DNA of 64,000 bases from Sphingorhabdus contaminans. GTDB lineage: Bacteria > Pseudomonadota > Alphaproteobacteria > Sphingomonadales > Sphingomonadaceae. Under the pieces are notes generated by a model. The model was not told where the DNA came from, made no database searches, and worked only from the letters and a program-made list of their open reading frames with translations. A program made the translations under genes and the position numbers. The DNA is taken from contig NZ_VKKU01000002.1 in assembly GCF_007280415.1 (NCBI RefSeq), positions 372,001 through 436,000 of the forward strand. The letters are read 5' to 3'. Position 1 is the stretch's first letter; every line of letters begins with the position of its first letter. Positions 34,960 to 43,835 of the stretch are shown here, piece after piece.

Positions 34960-35703
34960 ATGGACCGTTTGATCTACACCAGTCTGACCGCGATGCGCGG
35001 ATCAATGGCCCGCCAGACGGCGATCGCCAATAATCTTGCCAATGCGAACACCCCAGGTTTCAAATCCGATTTGGCCGAGGCCCAATCGCTTTGGCTTGAT
35101 GGACAAAGACTGGACACGCGCGCTTTTGCCTCGGAAGAGGTGCTGGCAGCGGATATGGTTGCCGGTACCGTCGTGTCGACCGGCCGGGATCTGGATATCG
35201 CGATGTCGGGCGACTCCATGCTGGCCGTACAGGCCGAAAATGGCGAGATCGGCTATACCAAAAGGGGCGACCTTCTGCTGTCGTCCAGCGGTCTTCTAAC
35301 CACAGGTGACGGCCGGCCGGTGCAAGGCACACAAGGGCCCATTACCCTGCCCCCAGCCGACAGCATCAACATCGATGAACAGGGTAACATCTGGATCGTG
35401 CCGCAAGGCGGCGATGCCAGCCAACCGCAACAGGTCGACAAATTGCAGATTGTAAGTCCGGCTGGTTCGGATGTCGTCAAAGGTCTTGATGGCCTGTTTC
35501 GCGTCAAGGGCGGTGGCGTTCTGCCCGATGATCCAGATGCACGTATAGTCACACGCAGCCTTGAAAGCTCAAATGTTAGCGCCACCGAGGCCCTGGTCAA
35601 AATGATCGAGGCAAGCCGCTCGTGGGACACACAACTCAAATTACTGGGCGATGCGCGTGATATGGACGCCGCAACCGCCGATCTCATGTCATTACCGCAA
35701 TAA
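34960..35703 (+). CDS. flgF: Flagellar basal-body rod protein FlgF
   Basis: A 247-aa rod protein with MRGSMARQTAIANNLANANTPGFK at the N-terminus (given as AIANNLANANTPGFKSD) and the usual C-terminal SNVSATEALVKMIEASRSWD. It builds the proximal rod with FlgB and FlgC. It precedes flgG by 12 bases, the classical order. The 71-base gap upstream holds a hairpin repeat but no obvious promoter. Confidence 0.93.
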   Translation: MDRLIYTSLTAMRGSMARQTAIANNLANANTPGFKSDLAEAQSLWLDGQRLDTRAFASEEVLAADMVAGTVVSTGRDLDIAMSGDSMLAVQAENGEIGYTKRGDLLLSSSGLLTTGDGRPVQGTQGPITLPPADSINIDEQGNIWIVPQGGDASQPQQVDKLQIVSPAGSDVVKGLDGLFRVKGGGVLPDDPDARIVTRSLESSNVSATEALVKMIEASRSWDTQLKLLGDARDMDAATADLMSLPQ

Positions 35704-35715
35704 GGATTAACGACT

Positions 35716-36504
35716 ATGTCAAACGGAGCCCTACACGTCGCCCGCACCGGTCTGGATGCTCAGAATATGCGCATGCAGGTCATCGCCAACAATCTGGCCA
35801 ACGTTAACACGGTTGGCTTCAAACGCGACCGCGCAAGCTTCGAAACGCTCGCCTATCAGGCAATGACCGTTGCGGGAGCCGCATCCTCTGCGGAAAACAA
35901 ATATGCGATCGGCCTGAATCTCGGTACCGGCGTGCAAGTAAACGGTACAGCGCGCATTGATACGCAGGGAACTCTGACGACCACCGGAAACGCCCTTGAT
36001 GTCGCAATTGAAGGCGTCGGTTATTTTCAGGTGCAGATGCCCGATGGCCGTATCGGATACACGCGTGCCGGCGACTTCAACATGTCTGCCGAAGGAACGC
36101 TGGTCACACCGGATGGTATGCCCGTTCAACCCCAGATTCAAATCCCCGAAGGTGCAACTTCCGTGTCCATTGGGGCAGACGGCACCGTGTCGGCCCAGAT
36201 TGCCGGACAGGCAGACCTCACCGAAGTAGGACGTATTGAAATCGCGCGTTTTGCGAACTCTGCCGGTTTGCAGAATATCGGCAACAACCTGCTTGTTGAA
36301 ACCCCTGCCTCAGGCGCTCCCCAGGTGGGCGGCGCGGGCGAGGAAGGTCGCGGATCGCTGCGTTCGGGCGCCTTGGAAGCCAGCAATGTCAATGTCGTCG
36401 AGGAATTGGTCGACATGATCGAAACGCAACGTGCCTATGAGGTCAACAGCAAGATGATCCAGTCCACAGATGAAATGATGCGCAATGCTACACAGAGCCT
36501 CTAA
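35716..36504 (+). CDS. flgG: Flagellar distal rod protein FlgG
   Basis: A 262-aa protein of normal FlgG length. It has MRMQVIANNLANVNTVGFKRDRA (given as VIANNLANVNTVGFKRD), the internal IEGVGYFQVQMPDGRIGYTR stretch and the terminal VELVDMIETQRAYEVNSKMIQ type sequence (seen as ELVDMIETQRAYEVNSKMI). It forms the distal rod through the P and L rings. The ribosome site AAGGA precedes the ATG. Confidence 0.95.
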   Translation: MSNGALHVARTGLDAQNMRMQVIANNLANVNTVGFKRDRASFETLAYQAMTVAGAASSAENKYAIGLNLGTGVQVNGTARIDTQGTLTTTGNALDVAIEGVGYFQVQMPDGRIGYTRAGDFNMSAEGTLVTPDGMPVQPQIQIPEGATSVSIGADGTVSAQIAGQADLTEVGRIEIARFANSAGLQNIGNNLLVETPASGAPQVGGAGEEGRGSLRSGALEASNVNVVEELVDMIETQRAYEVNSKMIQSTDEMMRNATQSL

Positions 36505-36505
36505 A

Positions 36506-37162
36506 ATGCGCTGGCCCATTGCTTCCCTGCTGACGATCCTCGTCGCGGCGATGCCTTCGGCAGCCAAGGAACGTAAAGTTGTGGAAAGCTTCACGCCGAC
36601 CGCACCGTCTGTGCCGGCAAATGCGCCTACCAACGGCGCGATTTTCCTTTCGGAAAACTATAGCCCCCTGACATCGGGCGCCCGCGCCAGTCGGATCGGC
36701 GACCTACTGACCATCGTTCTGGTCGAGCGTATGAGCGCCACAAAAAGCAATAGCGCCACGACCGGACGTACCGGTAGCGTGGGGTTGACGCCGCCTACGA
36801 CGGGACCGCTCGGTCTATTTAATCCAAGCGATGTAAATATGAGCGGCGACCAGTCGTTTAAAGGCAAAGGTGAAGCCTCGCAATCCAATGCCCTGTCCGG
36901 AGAAGTAAGTGTGACTGTTGCCGCCATCTATCCCAATGGCACGATGCTGGTGCGGGGCGAAAAGCTTGTCACATTGAATCGCGGCGACGAAAAAGTGCAG
37001 TTTTCCGGAATTGTCCGTCTCGCCGATATCGGCGTCGACAATCGCGTTCCATCCACCCGCGTTGCTGATGCCCGCATCCGCTATACCGGCAAGGGCGAGA
37101 TCGCCCGTGGCAGCCAACAAGGCTGGCTGCAGCGCTTCTTCTCCAGAATAAGTCCGTTCTGA
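36506..37162 (+). CDS. flgH: Flagellar L-ring protein FlgH (no lipobox)
   Basis: A 218-aa outer-membrane ring protein. The FlgH core is clear: IFLSENYSPLTSGARASRIGD near residue 45 (given as YSPLTSGARASRIGDLLT), KGKGEASQSNALSG, and the terminal VPSTRVADARIRYTGKGEI. The N-terminus looks like a plain signal peptide ending PSAAKERK and has no cysteine, so the lipid anchor typical of FlgH is missing. The ATG at 36506 follows the flgG stop by one base; the flgI ATG shares one base with the stop. Confidence 0.92.
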   Translation: MRWPIASLLTILVAAMPSAAKERKVVESFTPTAPSVPANAPTNGAIFLSENYSPLTSGARASRIGDLLTIVLVERMSATKSNSATTGRTGSVGLTPPTTGPLGLFNPSDVNMSGDQSFKGKGEASQSNALSGEVSVTVAAIYPNGTMLVRGEKLVTLNRGDEKVQFSGIVRLADIGVDNRVPSTRVADARIRYTGKGEIARGSQQGWLQRFFSRISPF

Positions 37163-38250
37163 TGCGCGCGCTGTTCATCCTCATCGCCCTTTTCTTGTCC
37201 TGCGCGGTCCAGGCCGAACGGATTAAGGATATGGGCCAGTTCGAAGGCCTGCGCGCCAACCAGCTCACCGGCTATGGTGTCGTCGTTGGTCTCGCCGGAA
37301 CGGGCGACGACAGCCTCGATTATGCGACGCAAGGGGTCAAAGGCGCGATCTCGCGCTTTGGCGTAAACCTTCCCGCCGGTATCAACCCGGCATTGAAAAA
37401 TGCCGCCGCGGTCGTCATCACGGCCGAGCTTCCGCCTTTTGCCAAGCCGGGGCAACGTCTTGACGTCACCGTGTCTGCACTGGGTAAAGCCAAATCGCTT
37501 CGTGGCGGCACTCTGGTGATGGCCCCGCTTTATGGGGCCGACGGCCAGATATACGCGATGGCGCAGGGCAATCTTGTTGTCGGCGGACTTGGCGTGGATG
37601 CAGCTGACGGATCCAAACTGTCGGTCAACATCCCGTCCGCAGGTCGTATCGGCAGCGGTGCGACCGTTGAGCGCAGCGTTGACACAGGCTTTGCAAACAG
37701 CCCGCACCTTATGTTCAATCTGGCGCAGCAAGACATCAGCAATGCAGGTCTTGTGGCGGATGCCATCAACCGGCAACTGGGGGGCAATATCGCCCAGGCC
37801 GTTGATGGTGCATCAATCCGTATCAACGCCCCCGTCGGGGGTGAAGCACGGATCCGGATGATGGGGATTATCGAGAATATTGAAATCAAGAAGGCGCAGC
37901 CACCTGCACGCGTCATTGTCAACGCACGGACAGGTACTGTTGTCATCAATGGAGCCGTCCGCGTCGGACCGGCAGCAGTCAGCCATGGCAAACTGACGGT
38001 AAAGGTCGACGAGAATCCCACCGTTGTCCAACCCGCGCCATTCAGCCGCGGACAGACAGCGCTGGAACCATCAAGCGACATTGCCATCCAGGAAAATACA
38101 AACCCCGCCTATTTGTGGGACAAGGGTGCTTCCCTTTCGGACATCGTGAAAGCGATCAACAAACTCAATGTCTCGCCGGGTGATCTGGTGGCGATATTGG
38201 AAGCCCTGTCACAAGCTGGCGCCCTAAGTGCGGAATTGGTCGTCATATGA
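37162..38250 (+). CDS. flgI: Flagellar P-ring protein FlgI
   Basis: A 362-aa periplasmic ring protein with a signal peptide (ending near CAVQAE) and the strongly conserved LRANQLTGYGVVVGLAGTGD. Further family blocks include FGVNLPAGINPALKNAAAVVITAELP, given as NAAAVVITAELPPFAKPGQ, and the terminal VSPGDLVAILEALSQAGALSAEL region (seen as GDLVAILEALSQAGAL). It forms the ring around the distal rod at the peptidoglycan layer. Confidence 0.96.
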   Translation: MRALFILIALFLSCAVQAERIKDMGQFEGLRANQLTGYGVVVGLAGTGDDSLDYATQGVKGAISRFGVNLPAGINPALKNAAAVVITAELPPFAKPGQRLDVTVSALGKAKSLRGGTLVMAPLYGADGQIYAMAQGNLVVGGLGVDAADGSKLSVNIPSAGRIGSGATVERSVDTGFANSPHLMFNLAQQDISNAGLVADAINRQLGGNIAQAVDGASIRINAPVGGEARIRMMGIIENIEIKKAQPPARVIVNARTGTVVINGAVRVGPAAVSHGKLTVKVDENPTVVQPAPFSRGQTALEPSSDIAIQENTNPAYLWDKGASLSDIVKAINKLNVSPGDLVAILEALSQAGALSAELVVI

Positions 38251-38612
38251 AAATTGCGCTCACCCAGGCCAAGCCCGTCAGCCCTGTCGCAAAGCCGGAT
38301 CCGGCTTTGCGTAAGGCTGCAGAGGCATTTGAGGCGGTAATGCTTCGCCAGATGATGGCCAGCATGCGTCAGGCCAAGTTGGGCGATGATATTTTCGGAT
38401 CGAGCGCAACCGACAATTTCCGCGAAATGTCGGACGCGAAACTGGCTGATCAAATGGCAGGTCTTCGCCAGTTCGGCATCGCCGATATGATAGAACGCCA
38501 GCTGACCAAGGCTGTCCCGGGACAGGCTACACAAACGGTTCCGGCTTCCACAGGCACCAAGGGCGGCGCACTTGCGGCTGCATCTGCCGATAATAAAGGA
38601 GCGATCAGATGA
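38247..38612 (+). CDS. flgJ: Rod-binding protein FlgJ (no muramidase domain)
   Basis: A 121-aa protein with only the N-terminal rod-binding half of FlgJ: LRKAAEAFEAVMLRQMMASMR, given as AAEAFEAVMLRQMMASM, and REMSDAKLADQMAG. The peptidoglycan hydrolase domain of gamma-proteobacterial FlgJ is absent, as is usual in alphaproteobacteria where a separate hydrolase is used. It overlaps flgI and flgK by ATGA on both sides. Confidence 0.88.
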   Translation: MKIALTQAKPVSPVAKPDPALRKAAEAFEAVMLRQMMASMRQAKLGDDIFGSSATDNFREMSDAKLADQMAGLRQFGIADMIERQLTKAVPGQATQTVPASTGTKGGALAAASADNKGAIR

Positions 38613-39940
38613 GCGATCTTCTCGCCATTGGAGCGTCGGGCATCAAAGCCTATGGCCAGGCCTTGTCTGTTGTGGGCGACAATATCGCCAACGCTCAGAC
38701 CGAAGGTTATGTCCGCCGTAGCGTCCGGCTGGCGGAAGCCCCTTCCGGGGGTGATATTGTTCTTTCGCGCAACAGTATTCGTCCGGGTGGCGTCCTTGCC
38801 GCCGGGGTTACCCGCGCAACAGACCAGTGGTTGATCGACGATGCGCGTATCGCGGGTGGCGAAGCCTCCCGCCAAAGCGCCAAGCTTGATTGGGTCACCG
38901 CAACCGAAAGCGTGCTCGCCGATGGCGGCGCCGGTATCGGAAATGCGGTAACGGCGGTTTTCACCGCCGCCGAACAGCTGAGCGGAAATCCCGGCAACGA
39001 CACTTTGCGACGCCAGTTTCTGACCTCCGTCGATGAAAGCGCGGCCAATTTCCGCCGCACGGCCAGCGCACTTGGTTCTGCCGCCACGGGCGTTGCGACC
39101 GAAGCACAGGGCGCTGTCACCCAGTTGAACACCGATCTTTCGGCTCTTTCGCGGATAAATGACGGGCTACGTCGCGCACGTCCCGGATCCAGCAACGAGG
39201 CCACCTTGCTCGACGAACGCGACCGCTTGATCGGAACGATTTCAAACGCGACCGATGTCGCAATATCCTATGACGCCCGCGGTGCTGCCATTATCAAGAC
39301 GGCATCCGGTGATACCCTTGTCGACGGTACAACTACCGCTACCGTTTCGGTCAGTGTGGCCGCAAATGGTACGTTGAGCTTTGGCATCAATCCGGGCGGT
39401 ACAACGTTATCGCCGGGATCAGGCGCACTTGCAGGGTTACGTGATGCCGCTGACCATATCGCGGATCAACGCAGCGCTCTCGATACTCTTGCGGCCCAGT
39501 TTTCGACGGAGCTGAACGCAGCCCATCAGGCAGGCCTCGATGCCAACGGAAATCCTGGCGCAGCGCTATTGAACCTGAACGGGGGTGCCGCCGCTATGGT
39601 TGCTGTGGCGCTGACGCCCGATGACGTGGCGGCCGCAAACGGAGCCAGCTTGAATGGCAATATATTGGCATTCAACAATTTGCGCGGCCCGGGTGGCGTT
39701 GAGCAGAATATCTCGGCCATGATCGCTGCGCAGGCACAGACAACCGCCGCGGCCCGCGCGCAGGAGGCCGCCGCAAGCAGCCGTCGCGACGGTTCGTTTG
39801 CCGCGCGTGATGCCATTGGTGCCGTCGATCTGGATCGCGAAGCCGCCGAACTACTCCGTTTCCAGCAGGCCTATGAGGCTGCCGCACGTACGATTCAGGT
39901 GGCGCGCGAGACTATGCAATCCCTTTTGAACATCTTTTAA
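38609..39940 (+). CDS. flgK: Flagellar hook-filament junction protein FlgK
   Basis: A 443-aa protein with the FlgK N-terminus (ALSVVGDNIANAQTEGYVRR), the NDGLRRARPGSSNEATLLDERD block, and the C-terminal coiled coil AAELLRFQQAYEAAARTIQV. It joins the hook to the first filament subunits. It is shorter than the ~547 aa of enteric FlgK, in line with the other reduced axial proteins. The flgL gene follows after twelve bases. Confidence 0.93.
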   Translation: MSDLLAIGASGIKAYGQALSVVGDNIANAQTEGYVRRSVRLAEAPSGGDIVLSRNSIRPGGVLAAGVTRATDQWLIDDARIAGGEASRQSAKLDWVTATESVLADGGAGIGNAVTAVFTAAEQLSGNPGNDTLRRQFLTSVDESAANFRRTASALGSAATGVATEAQGAVTQLNTDLSALSRINDGLRRARPGSSNEATLLDERDRLIGTISNATDVAISYDARGAAIIKTASGDTLVDGTTTATVSVSVAANGTLSFGINPGGTTLSPGSGALAGLRDAADHIADQRSALDTLAAQFSTELNAAHQAGLDANGNPGAALLNLNGGAAAMVAVALTPDDVAAANGASLNGNILAFNNLRGPGGVEQNISAMIAAQAQTTAAARAQEAAASSRRDGSFAARDAIGAVDLDREAAELLRFQQAYEAAARTIQVARETMQSLLNIF

Positions 39941-39952
39941 GATGAGGCCGTG

Positions 39953-40783
39953 ATGATCAACGCAACTGGCAACCGAATGACGCAAGAGATCCAGCGGCAA
40001 TCCCGCATGGCGAAGCGCATCGCGGACAAGCAAGTCCAGATCTCGACCGGCAAACGCCTTCAACGTGCGTCCGATAATCCGGTGGCAACCACCCGTATAG
40101 CCGATCTTGCACGGTCGCAGGCAAATGATACGGCACGCGCAGCGAATATCAGTCTGGGCATTTCCCTGACCTCGCAAGCAGATGTCAGCCTGCGTCAAAT
40201 GTCAAATCTTCTCGCCCGTGCCAAAGAACTGACATTGGCGGGCGCAAATGCCGCGACCTCGGCGGCAGACCGTGGAACGATTGCACTTGAACTCGCTTCC
40301 CTGGCCGATGAAATTGACTCGATGGCGTTGGCAAAGGCAGCAAATGACCAGCCATTGTTTGCAAGCGGTGCCAATATGGCAATCAGGTTTGATGACAATA
40401 GTATCTTTGCACCCGTGCCAACGCGCGCAGAGGTCTTTGAAGTCGGCGGCGTGTCCATTACCCAGACCTTGCGCGACACCGCCACCGCAATCGCAGCCGG
40501 AAACATGGCGCAAGTCGCAGCCGGTAACACCGCGGTCGATGGCGCGATAAACCATGCTGCTGATATGATCGCTGCGGTGGGTCTGAACGCCGCGCGCCTT
40601 GACCGTCTGAACGAGAATAGCGCACAAAGGGCAATAAGCACTGCGGAAGAACGCTCTTCCCTTGAAGATACCGACCTCAGTGCCGCAATTGCGGAACTTA
40701 ACGGCATGACACTGACGCTCGAGGCAGCACAGGCAGCTTTTGCCCGCATCAACCGCCGCACACTTATGGACTTTCTGAGTTAA
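39953..40783 (+). CDS. flgL: Flagellar hook-filament junction protein FlgL
   Basis: A 276-aa flagellin-like protein. It has the N-terminal helix with QISTGKRLQRASDNPVATTR and the C-terminal SLEDTDLSAAIAELNGMTLTLEA (given as EDTDLSAAIAELNG). It is the second junction protein above FlgK. I choose the ATG at 39953; a GTG directly before it is also in frame. It ends the flg operon. Confidence 0.92.
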   Translation: MINATGNRMTQEIQRQSRMAKRIADKQVQISTGKRLQRASDNPVATTRIADLARSQANDTARAANISLGISLTSQADVSLRQMSNLLARAKELTLAGANAATSAADRGTIALELASLADEIDSMALAKAANDQPLFASGANMAIRFDDNSIFAPVPTRAEVFEVGGVSITQTLRDTATAIAAGNMAQVAAGNTAVDGAINHAADMIAAVGLNAARLDRLNENSAQRAISTAEERSSLEDTDLSAAIAELNGMTLTLEAAQAAFARINRRTLMDFLS

Positions 40784-40822
40784 GCGCTGGACCGTCAGCC
40801 GGCATCGGCATCGGCATTTTGC

Positions 40823-40840
40823 GTAAAATTGGCATTTTAC
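40823..40840. repeat. Inverted repeat upstream of motA
   Basis: GTAAAAT and ATTTTAC are perfect complements separated by TGGC, followed by CTAAAAAAAC. It might act as a weak terminator after flgL or as an operator of motA; the sequence does not decide. Confidence 0.4.
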
Positions 40841-40874
40841 CTAAAAAAACTACTTAATATCCGACACCTTTCGC

Positions 40875-40909
40875 CGTTTACCATGATTGATAAACGCGTA
40901 TAGGGGCCA
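40875..40909 (+). promoter_or_regulatory. Shared upstream element of motA (copy 1)
   Basis: CGTTTACCATGATTGA at 40875-40890 is repeated exactly at 42747-42762 upstream of the sigma54-activator gene, and both copies are followed by GGGGCCA. Here the half sites CGTTTA and TAAACG make an inverted repeat. Likeness to TTAACCAT-type CtrA boxes is possible but weak. Confidence 0.55.
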
Positions 40910-40917
40910 GCCATTTC

Positions 40918-41781
40918 ATGTTTGCAATAATCGGTATCATTGTCCTTTTGGTCATGGTGTTCGGCGGTTTCGCCCTCACCGGCGGCAATCTCGGGCCAGT
41001 GATGCATGCGTTACCGCATGAAATGCTGATTATTGGCGGCGCCTGCATGGGCGCACTCATCATCGGCAATTCGGGTAAAGAGCTGAAAGCTCTGGGCGGT
41101 GGTCTGGCAAAGGTCTTTAAAGGCCCCCAGTATAAAAAGCAGGATTATCTGGACTGCATCTTTTTGGTGTCAAAGCTCATGAAGATGCTGAAGACCGAAG
41201 GCCCGGTTGCGGTAGAACCCCATATCGAGGATCCCGCAAACTCGACGCTATTTTCCGAATATCCAAAGCTGCTGAAGGACCAGACACTGGTTCACTTGAT
41301 CTGCGACACATTGCGGCTGGTGGTCGTTTCTTCCGGAACGCTCGACCCGCATGCGGTCGAAGAAGTCATGGATAACAGCATCAAGAACCACCATCACCAT
41401 GTCGTCAAACCGGCCGAGGGCCTGCAGGGACTTGCAGATGCCTTGCCTGCGTTGGGGATTGTTGCGGCGGTTCTCGGGGTTGTGAAGACCATGGGATCGA
41501 TCGACAAACCGCCTGCGATCCTGGGCGGTATGATCGGGTCGGCGCTCGTCGGAACCTTTTTGGGGGTTTTGCTGGCCTATGGTCTGGTCGGCCCCTTCGC
41601 GAACCGCGCAAAGCAAGTCATCGAGGCCGATGCCGCCATTTATCATGTGGTCAAACAAATGATCATTGCATCACTTCACGGCCACCCGCAGCCGCTCGTC
41701 ATCGAAGCGGCACGGTCGGGCATAGAACACAGCAACCAGCCGAGCTTTGCCGAAGTGTTTGACGGAATGCGGGGTCGGTAA
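40918..41781 (+). CDS. motA: Flagellar stator protein MotA
   Basis: A 287-aa inner-membrane protein with four helices (about residues 3-22, 30-50, 170-190 and 203-225) and the large cytoplasmic loop that contacts FliG. The family block VVKPAEGLQGLADALPALGIVAAVLGVVKTMG is present (seen as DALPALGIVAAVLGVVKTMG). It forms the stator ring around MotB. The gene has its own upstream region and is followed immediately by motB, whose ATG shares its stop base. Confidence 0.96.
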   Translation: MFAIIGIIVLLVMVFGGFALTGGNLGPVMHALPHEMLIIGGACMGALIIGNSGKELKALGGGLAKVFKGPQYKKQDYLDCIFLVSKLMKMLKTEGPVAVEPHIEDPANSTLFSEYPKLLKDQTLVHLICDTLRLVVVSSGTLDPHAVEEVMDNSIKNHHHHVVKPAEGLQGLADALPALGIVAAVLGVVKTMGSIDKPPAILGGMIGSALVGTFLGVLLAYGLVGPFANRAKQVIEADAAIYHVVKQMIIASLHGHPQPLVIEAARSGIEHSNQPSFAEVFDGMRGR

Positions 41782-42635
41782 TGGCAAAGTCGAACGAACC
41801 TATTCGCCCGGTCATCGTCAAGAAAGTATATGAGGCACCCCATGGCGGTCATCACGGTGGCGCCTGGAAGGTGGCTTATGCCGACTTCGTGACCGCCATG
41901 ATGGCATTCTTTCTGCTGATGTGGCTATTGGGTGCGACAACTGAAAAGCAACGTAAGGCTCTGGCGGACTATTTCTCCCCCACTTTGGTGGCCAGCAAAC
42001 AGGACAGCGCCGGTTCGACCAGTTTCTTCGGTGGCGACTCCATCACATCGGTGGACAAATATCCCCACCGCGCCGGCCAGACTGGCACCCGCAGCATGAC
42101 CATTCCACGTGACGCGACCGGTGGCCCCAAGGAAGCGTCGGGCATTGGACAGGATCGCGCCAAGTTCCAGGAAGTACGCAAATCGATCCTCAACAAATTG
42201 GGTGAAAAGAAAGAAATTCGCCGCATCGCAAAAAGCCTGCGCTTCACTGAAACGCGCGAAGGCTTGCGGATCGACATGATTGATGAAGCGAATTTCTCCA
42301 TGTTCATTTCCGGGACGGACATCCTGACCCCGGATGCGATACGTCTGTTGACCGAAGTCGGCGGAACATTGGCCGAACTGCCCAATGGCCTGATCATACG
42401 TGGCCATACCGATGCGCAGCCAACATCCAGCAGGCTGGGCGTCAATAACTGGCAATTGTCAGCAGCACGCGCTGAGGCGACCCGGGCTGCGCTTACACGA
42501 TCCGGGGTCGCGCAGAACCGGTTTGTCCGGATCGAGGGGGTTGCCGAACGCGAACCCTATATCCGCGAGAACCCTTATGACCCCCGGAACCGGCGTATGT
42601 CGATCACTCTTGGATGGCGTACGGTCGCCGAATAG
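41781..42635 (+). CDS. motB: Flagellar stator protein MotB
   Basis: A 284-aa protein with one transmembrane helix containing the essential proton-carrying Asp (VAYADFVTAMMAFFLLMWLL, about residues 32-51), a periplasmic plug and linker, and an OmpA-like peptidoglycan-binding domain (LIIRGHTDAQPTSS and NWQLSAARAEATRAAL). The Asp and its surroundings point to a proton-driven rather than a sodium-driven motor, though this cannot be proved from the sequence. Confidence 0.95.
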   Translation: MAKSNEPIRPVIVKKVYEAPHGGHHGGAWKVAYADFVTAMMAFFLLMWLLGATTEKQRKALADYFSPTLVASKQDSAGSTSFFGGDSITSVDKYPHRAGQTGTRSMTIPRDATGGPKEASGIGQDRAKFQEVRKSILNKLGEKKEIRRIAKSLRFTETREGLRIDMIDEANFSMFISGTDILTPDAIRLLTEVGGTLAELPNGLIIRGHTDAQPTSSRLGVNNWQLSAARAEATRAALTRSGVAQNRFVRIEGVAEREPYIRENPYDPRNRRMSITLGWRTVAE

Positions 42636-42746
42636 AGCAGAAATGAAATCCAAAATGGATATATCAGTTTACAAAATTTGACACTTTGCAGTGCTTTTAG
42701 TCCGTTTCGGATTCGTTAACGCTTGGCGCCGGTTTTGTTAGGATTT

Positions 42747-42777
42747 CGTTTACCATGATTGACAACAAACGGGGCCA
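42747..42777 (+). promoter_or_regulatory. Shared upstream element of the sigma54-activator gene (copy 2)
   Basis: This is the second exact copy of CGTTTACCATGATTGA, followed by GGGGCCA at 42771-42777. The flanks CGTTT and AAACG are again inverted but with a longer spacer than at motA. A degenerate sigma54-like sequence TTGGCGCCGGTTTTGTT lies just upstream at 42723-42739. Confidence 0.55.
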
Positions 42778-42803
42778 AGGCATTCATCCGACAGGAAAAA
42801 AGC

Positions 42804-43835
42804 ATGGTAACGTCAACAGCACAGGCTCCGGCAAAATTTGAAAAGCCGCTCTCTATAGAAGAAATGCTGATCGGCAAGAGTCCTATCATGGGTACCCTGC
42901 GCGACATGGTTCGCCGTGTGGCAAATTCTTCGGCGTCGGTCATGATCTGCGGTCCGTCAGGATCGGGTAAAGAGGTCGTTGCCCGCGCAATACATAATGC
43001 CAGCCCACGTGCCGCAAAGCCCTATGTTGCCCTGAATTGCGGCGCCATTCCGGCCGAGCTGATTGAATCGGAATTGTTCGGCCATGAACGCGGCGCATTT
43101 ACCGGTGCACAGACACGCCGCACCGGCCATTTCGAAAATGCAGACAAGGGCACGCTGTTCCTGGACGAAATCGGTGACATGCGTTTTGACATGCAGGTCA
43201 AGCTGCTCCGCGTTCTGGAAGACGGTCTTATCTCCCGCATTGGCGGCAACAGCAACATCCCGGTCGATGTCCGCATCATTTCGGCGACCCACCAGAAAAT
43301 CGACAAAGCGATCTTGGAAGGCCGTTTTCGCGAAGACCTGTTTTTCCGTCTGGGCGTTGTCGTCCTGCAGGTGCCGGATCTCGCCCAACGGGTCGAAGAC
43401 ATCCCCCAGTTAATCGCACATTTTCAAAATGGTCGCACTGGTCAAATCTGCCATTTCGATGCGGATGCTCTGCAACGCCTGTCCATGCACGACTGGCCGG
43501 GCAATGTCCGCGAATTGCGCAACGTTATCGAGCGCGCCAACATCCTGTTCGGCGGCGAGACGATCGACGCTTTCGGTGTTGACCAGTTGCTCGGCAAAAG
43601 CATGCCCAAGCTGGCACCGTTACCCGTTCTTCCTGCCGCCGAAAGCGCGCCTGTGTCGTTCAATGCACCCATTGACCTGAAGGCTCAGGTTGAGCGGATG
43701 GAACTGGAACGTATCCAGATGGCTTTGCAGCATGCCGAAGGTGTCATTTCCGAAGCAGCACGTCTCCTGACCTTGAAGCGCACCACACTGATCGAAAAGA
43801 TGCGCAAATACCGTCTGGAAAAAATTGCCGCCTAG
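42804..43835 (+). CDS. Sigma54-dependent flagellar transcription activator (FlbD/FleQ-like)
   Basis: A 343-aa enhancer-binding protein. After a short ~35-residue leader comes the AAA+ domain with Walker A GPSGSGKE, the sigma54-contact loop GAFTGA, Walker B GTLFLDEIGDM and the arginine-finger region RFREDLFFRL. A Fis-type helix-turn-helix (ISEAARLLTLKRTTLIEKMRKY) is at the C-terminus. No receiver domain precedes the AAA+ module, unlike classical FlbD. The ATG at 42804 has AGGA nine bases upstream. It is the obvious activator for the fliE and flgB sigma54 promoters in this window. Confidence 0.88.
   Translation: MVTSTAQAPAKFEKPLSIEEMLIGKSPIMGTLRDMVRRVANSSASVMICGPSGSGKEVVARAIHNASPRAAKPYVALNCGAIPAELIESELFGHERGAFTGAQTRRTGHFENADKGTLFLDEIGDMRFDMQVKLLRVLEDGLISRIGGNSNIPVDVRIISATHQKIDKAILEGRFREDLFFRLGVVVLQVPDLAQRVEDIPQLIAHFQNGRTGQICHFDADALQRLSMHDWPGNVRELRNVIERANILFGGETIDAFGVDQLLGKSMPKLAPLPVLPAAESAPVSFNAPIDLKAQVERMELERIQMALQHAEGVISEAARLLTLKRTTLIEKMRKYRLEKIAA

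Noticed and set aside
40829-40845. Sigma54 promoter before motA (TTGGCATTTTACCTAAA)
   Set aside because: The -24 part fits but there is no GC at the -12 position, so the invariant core is missing.
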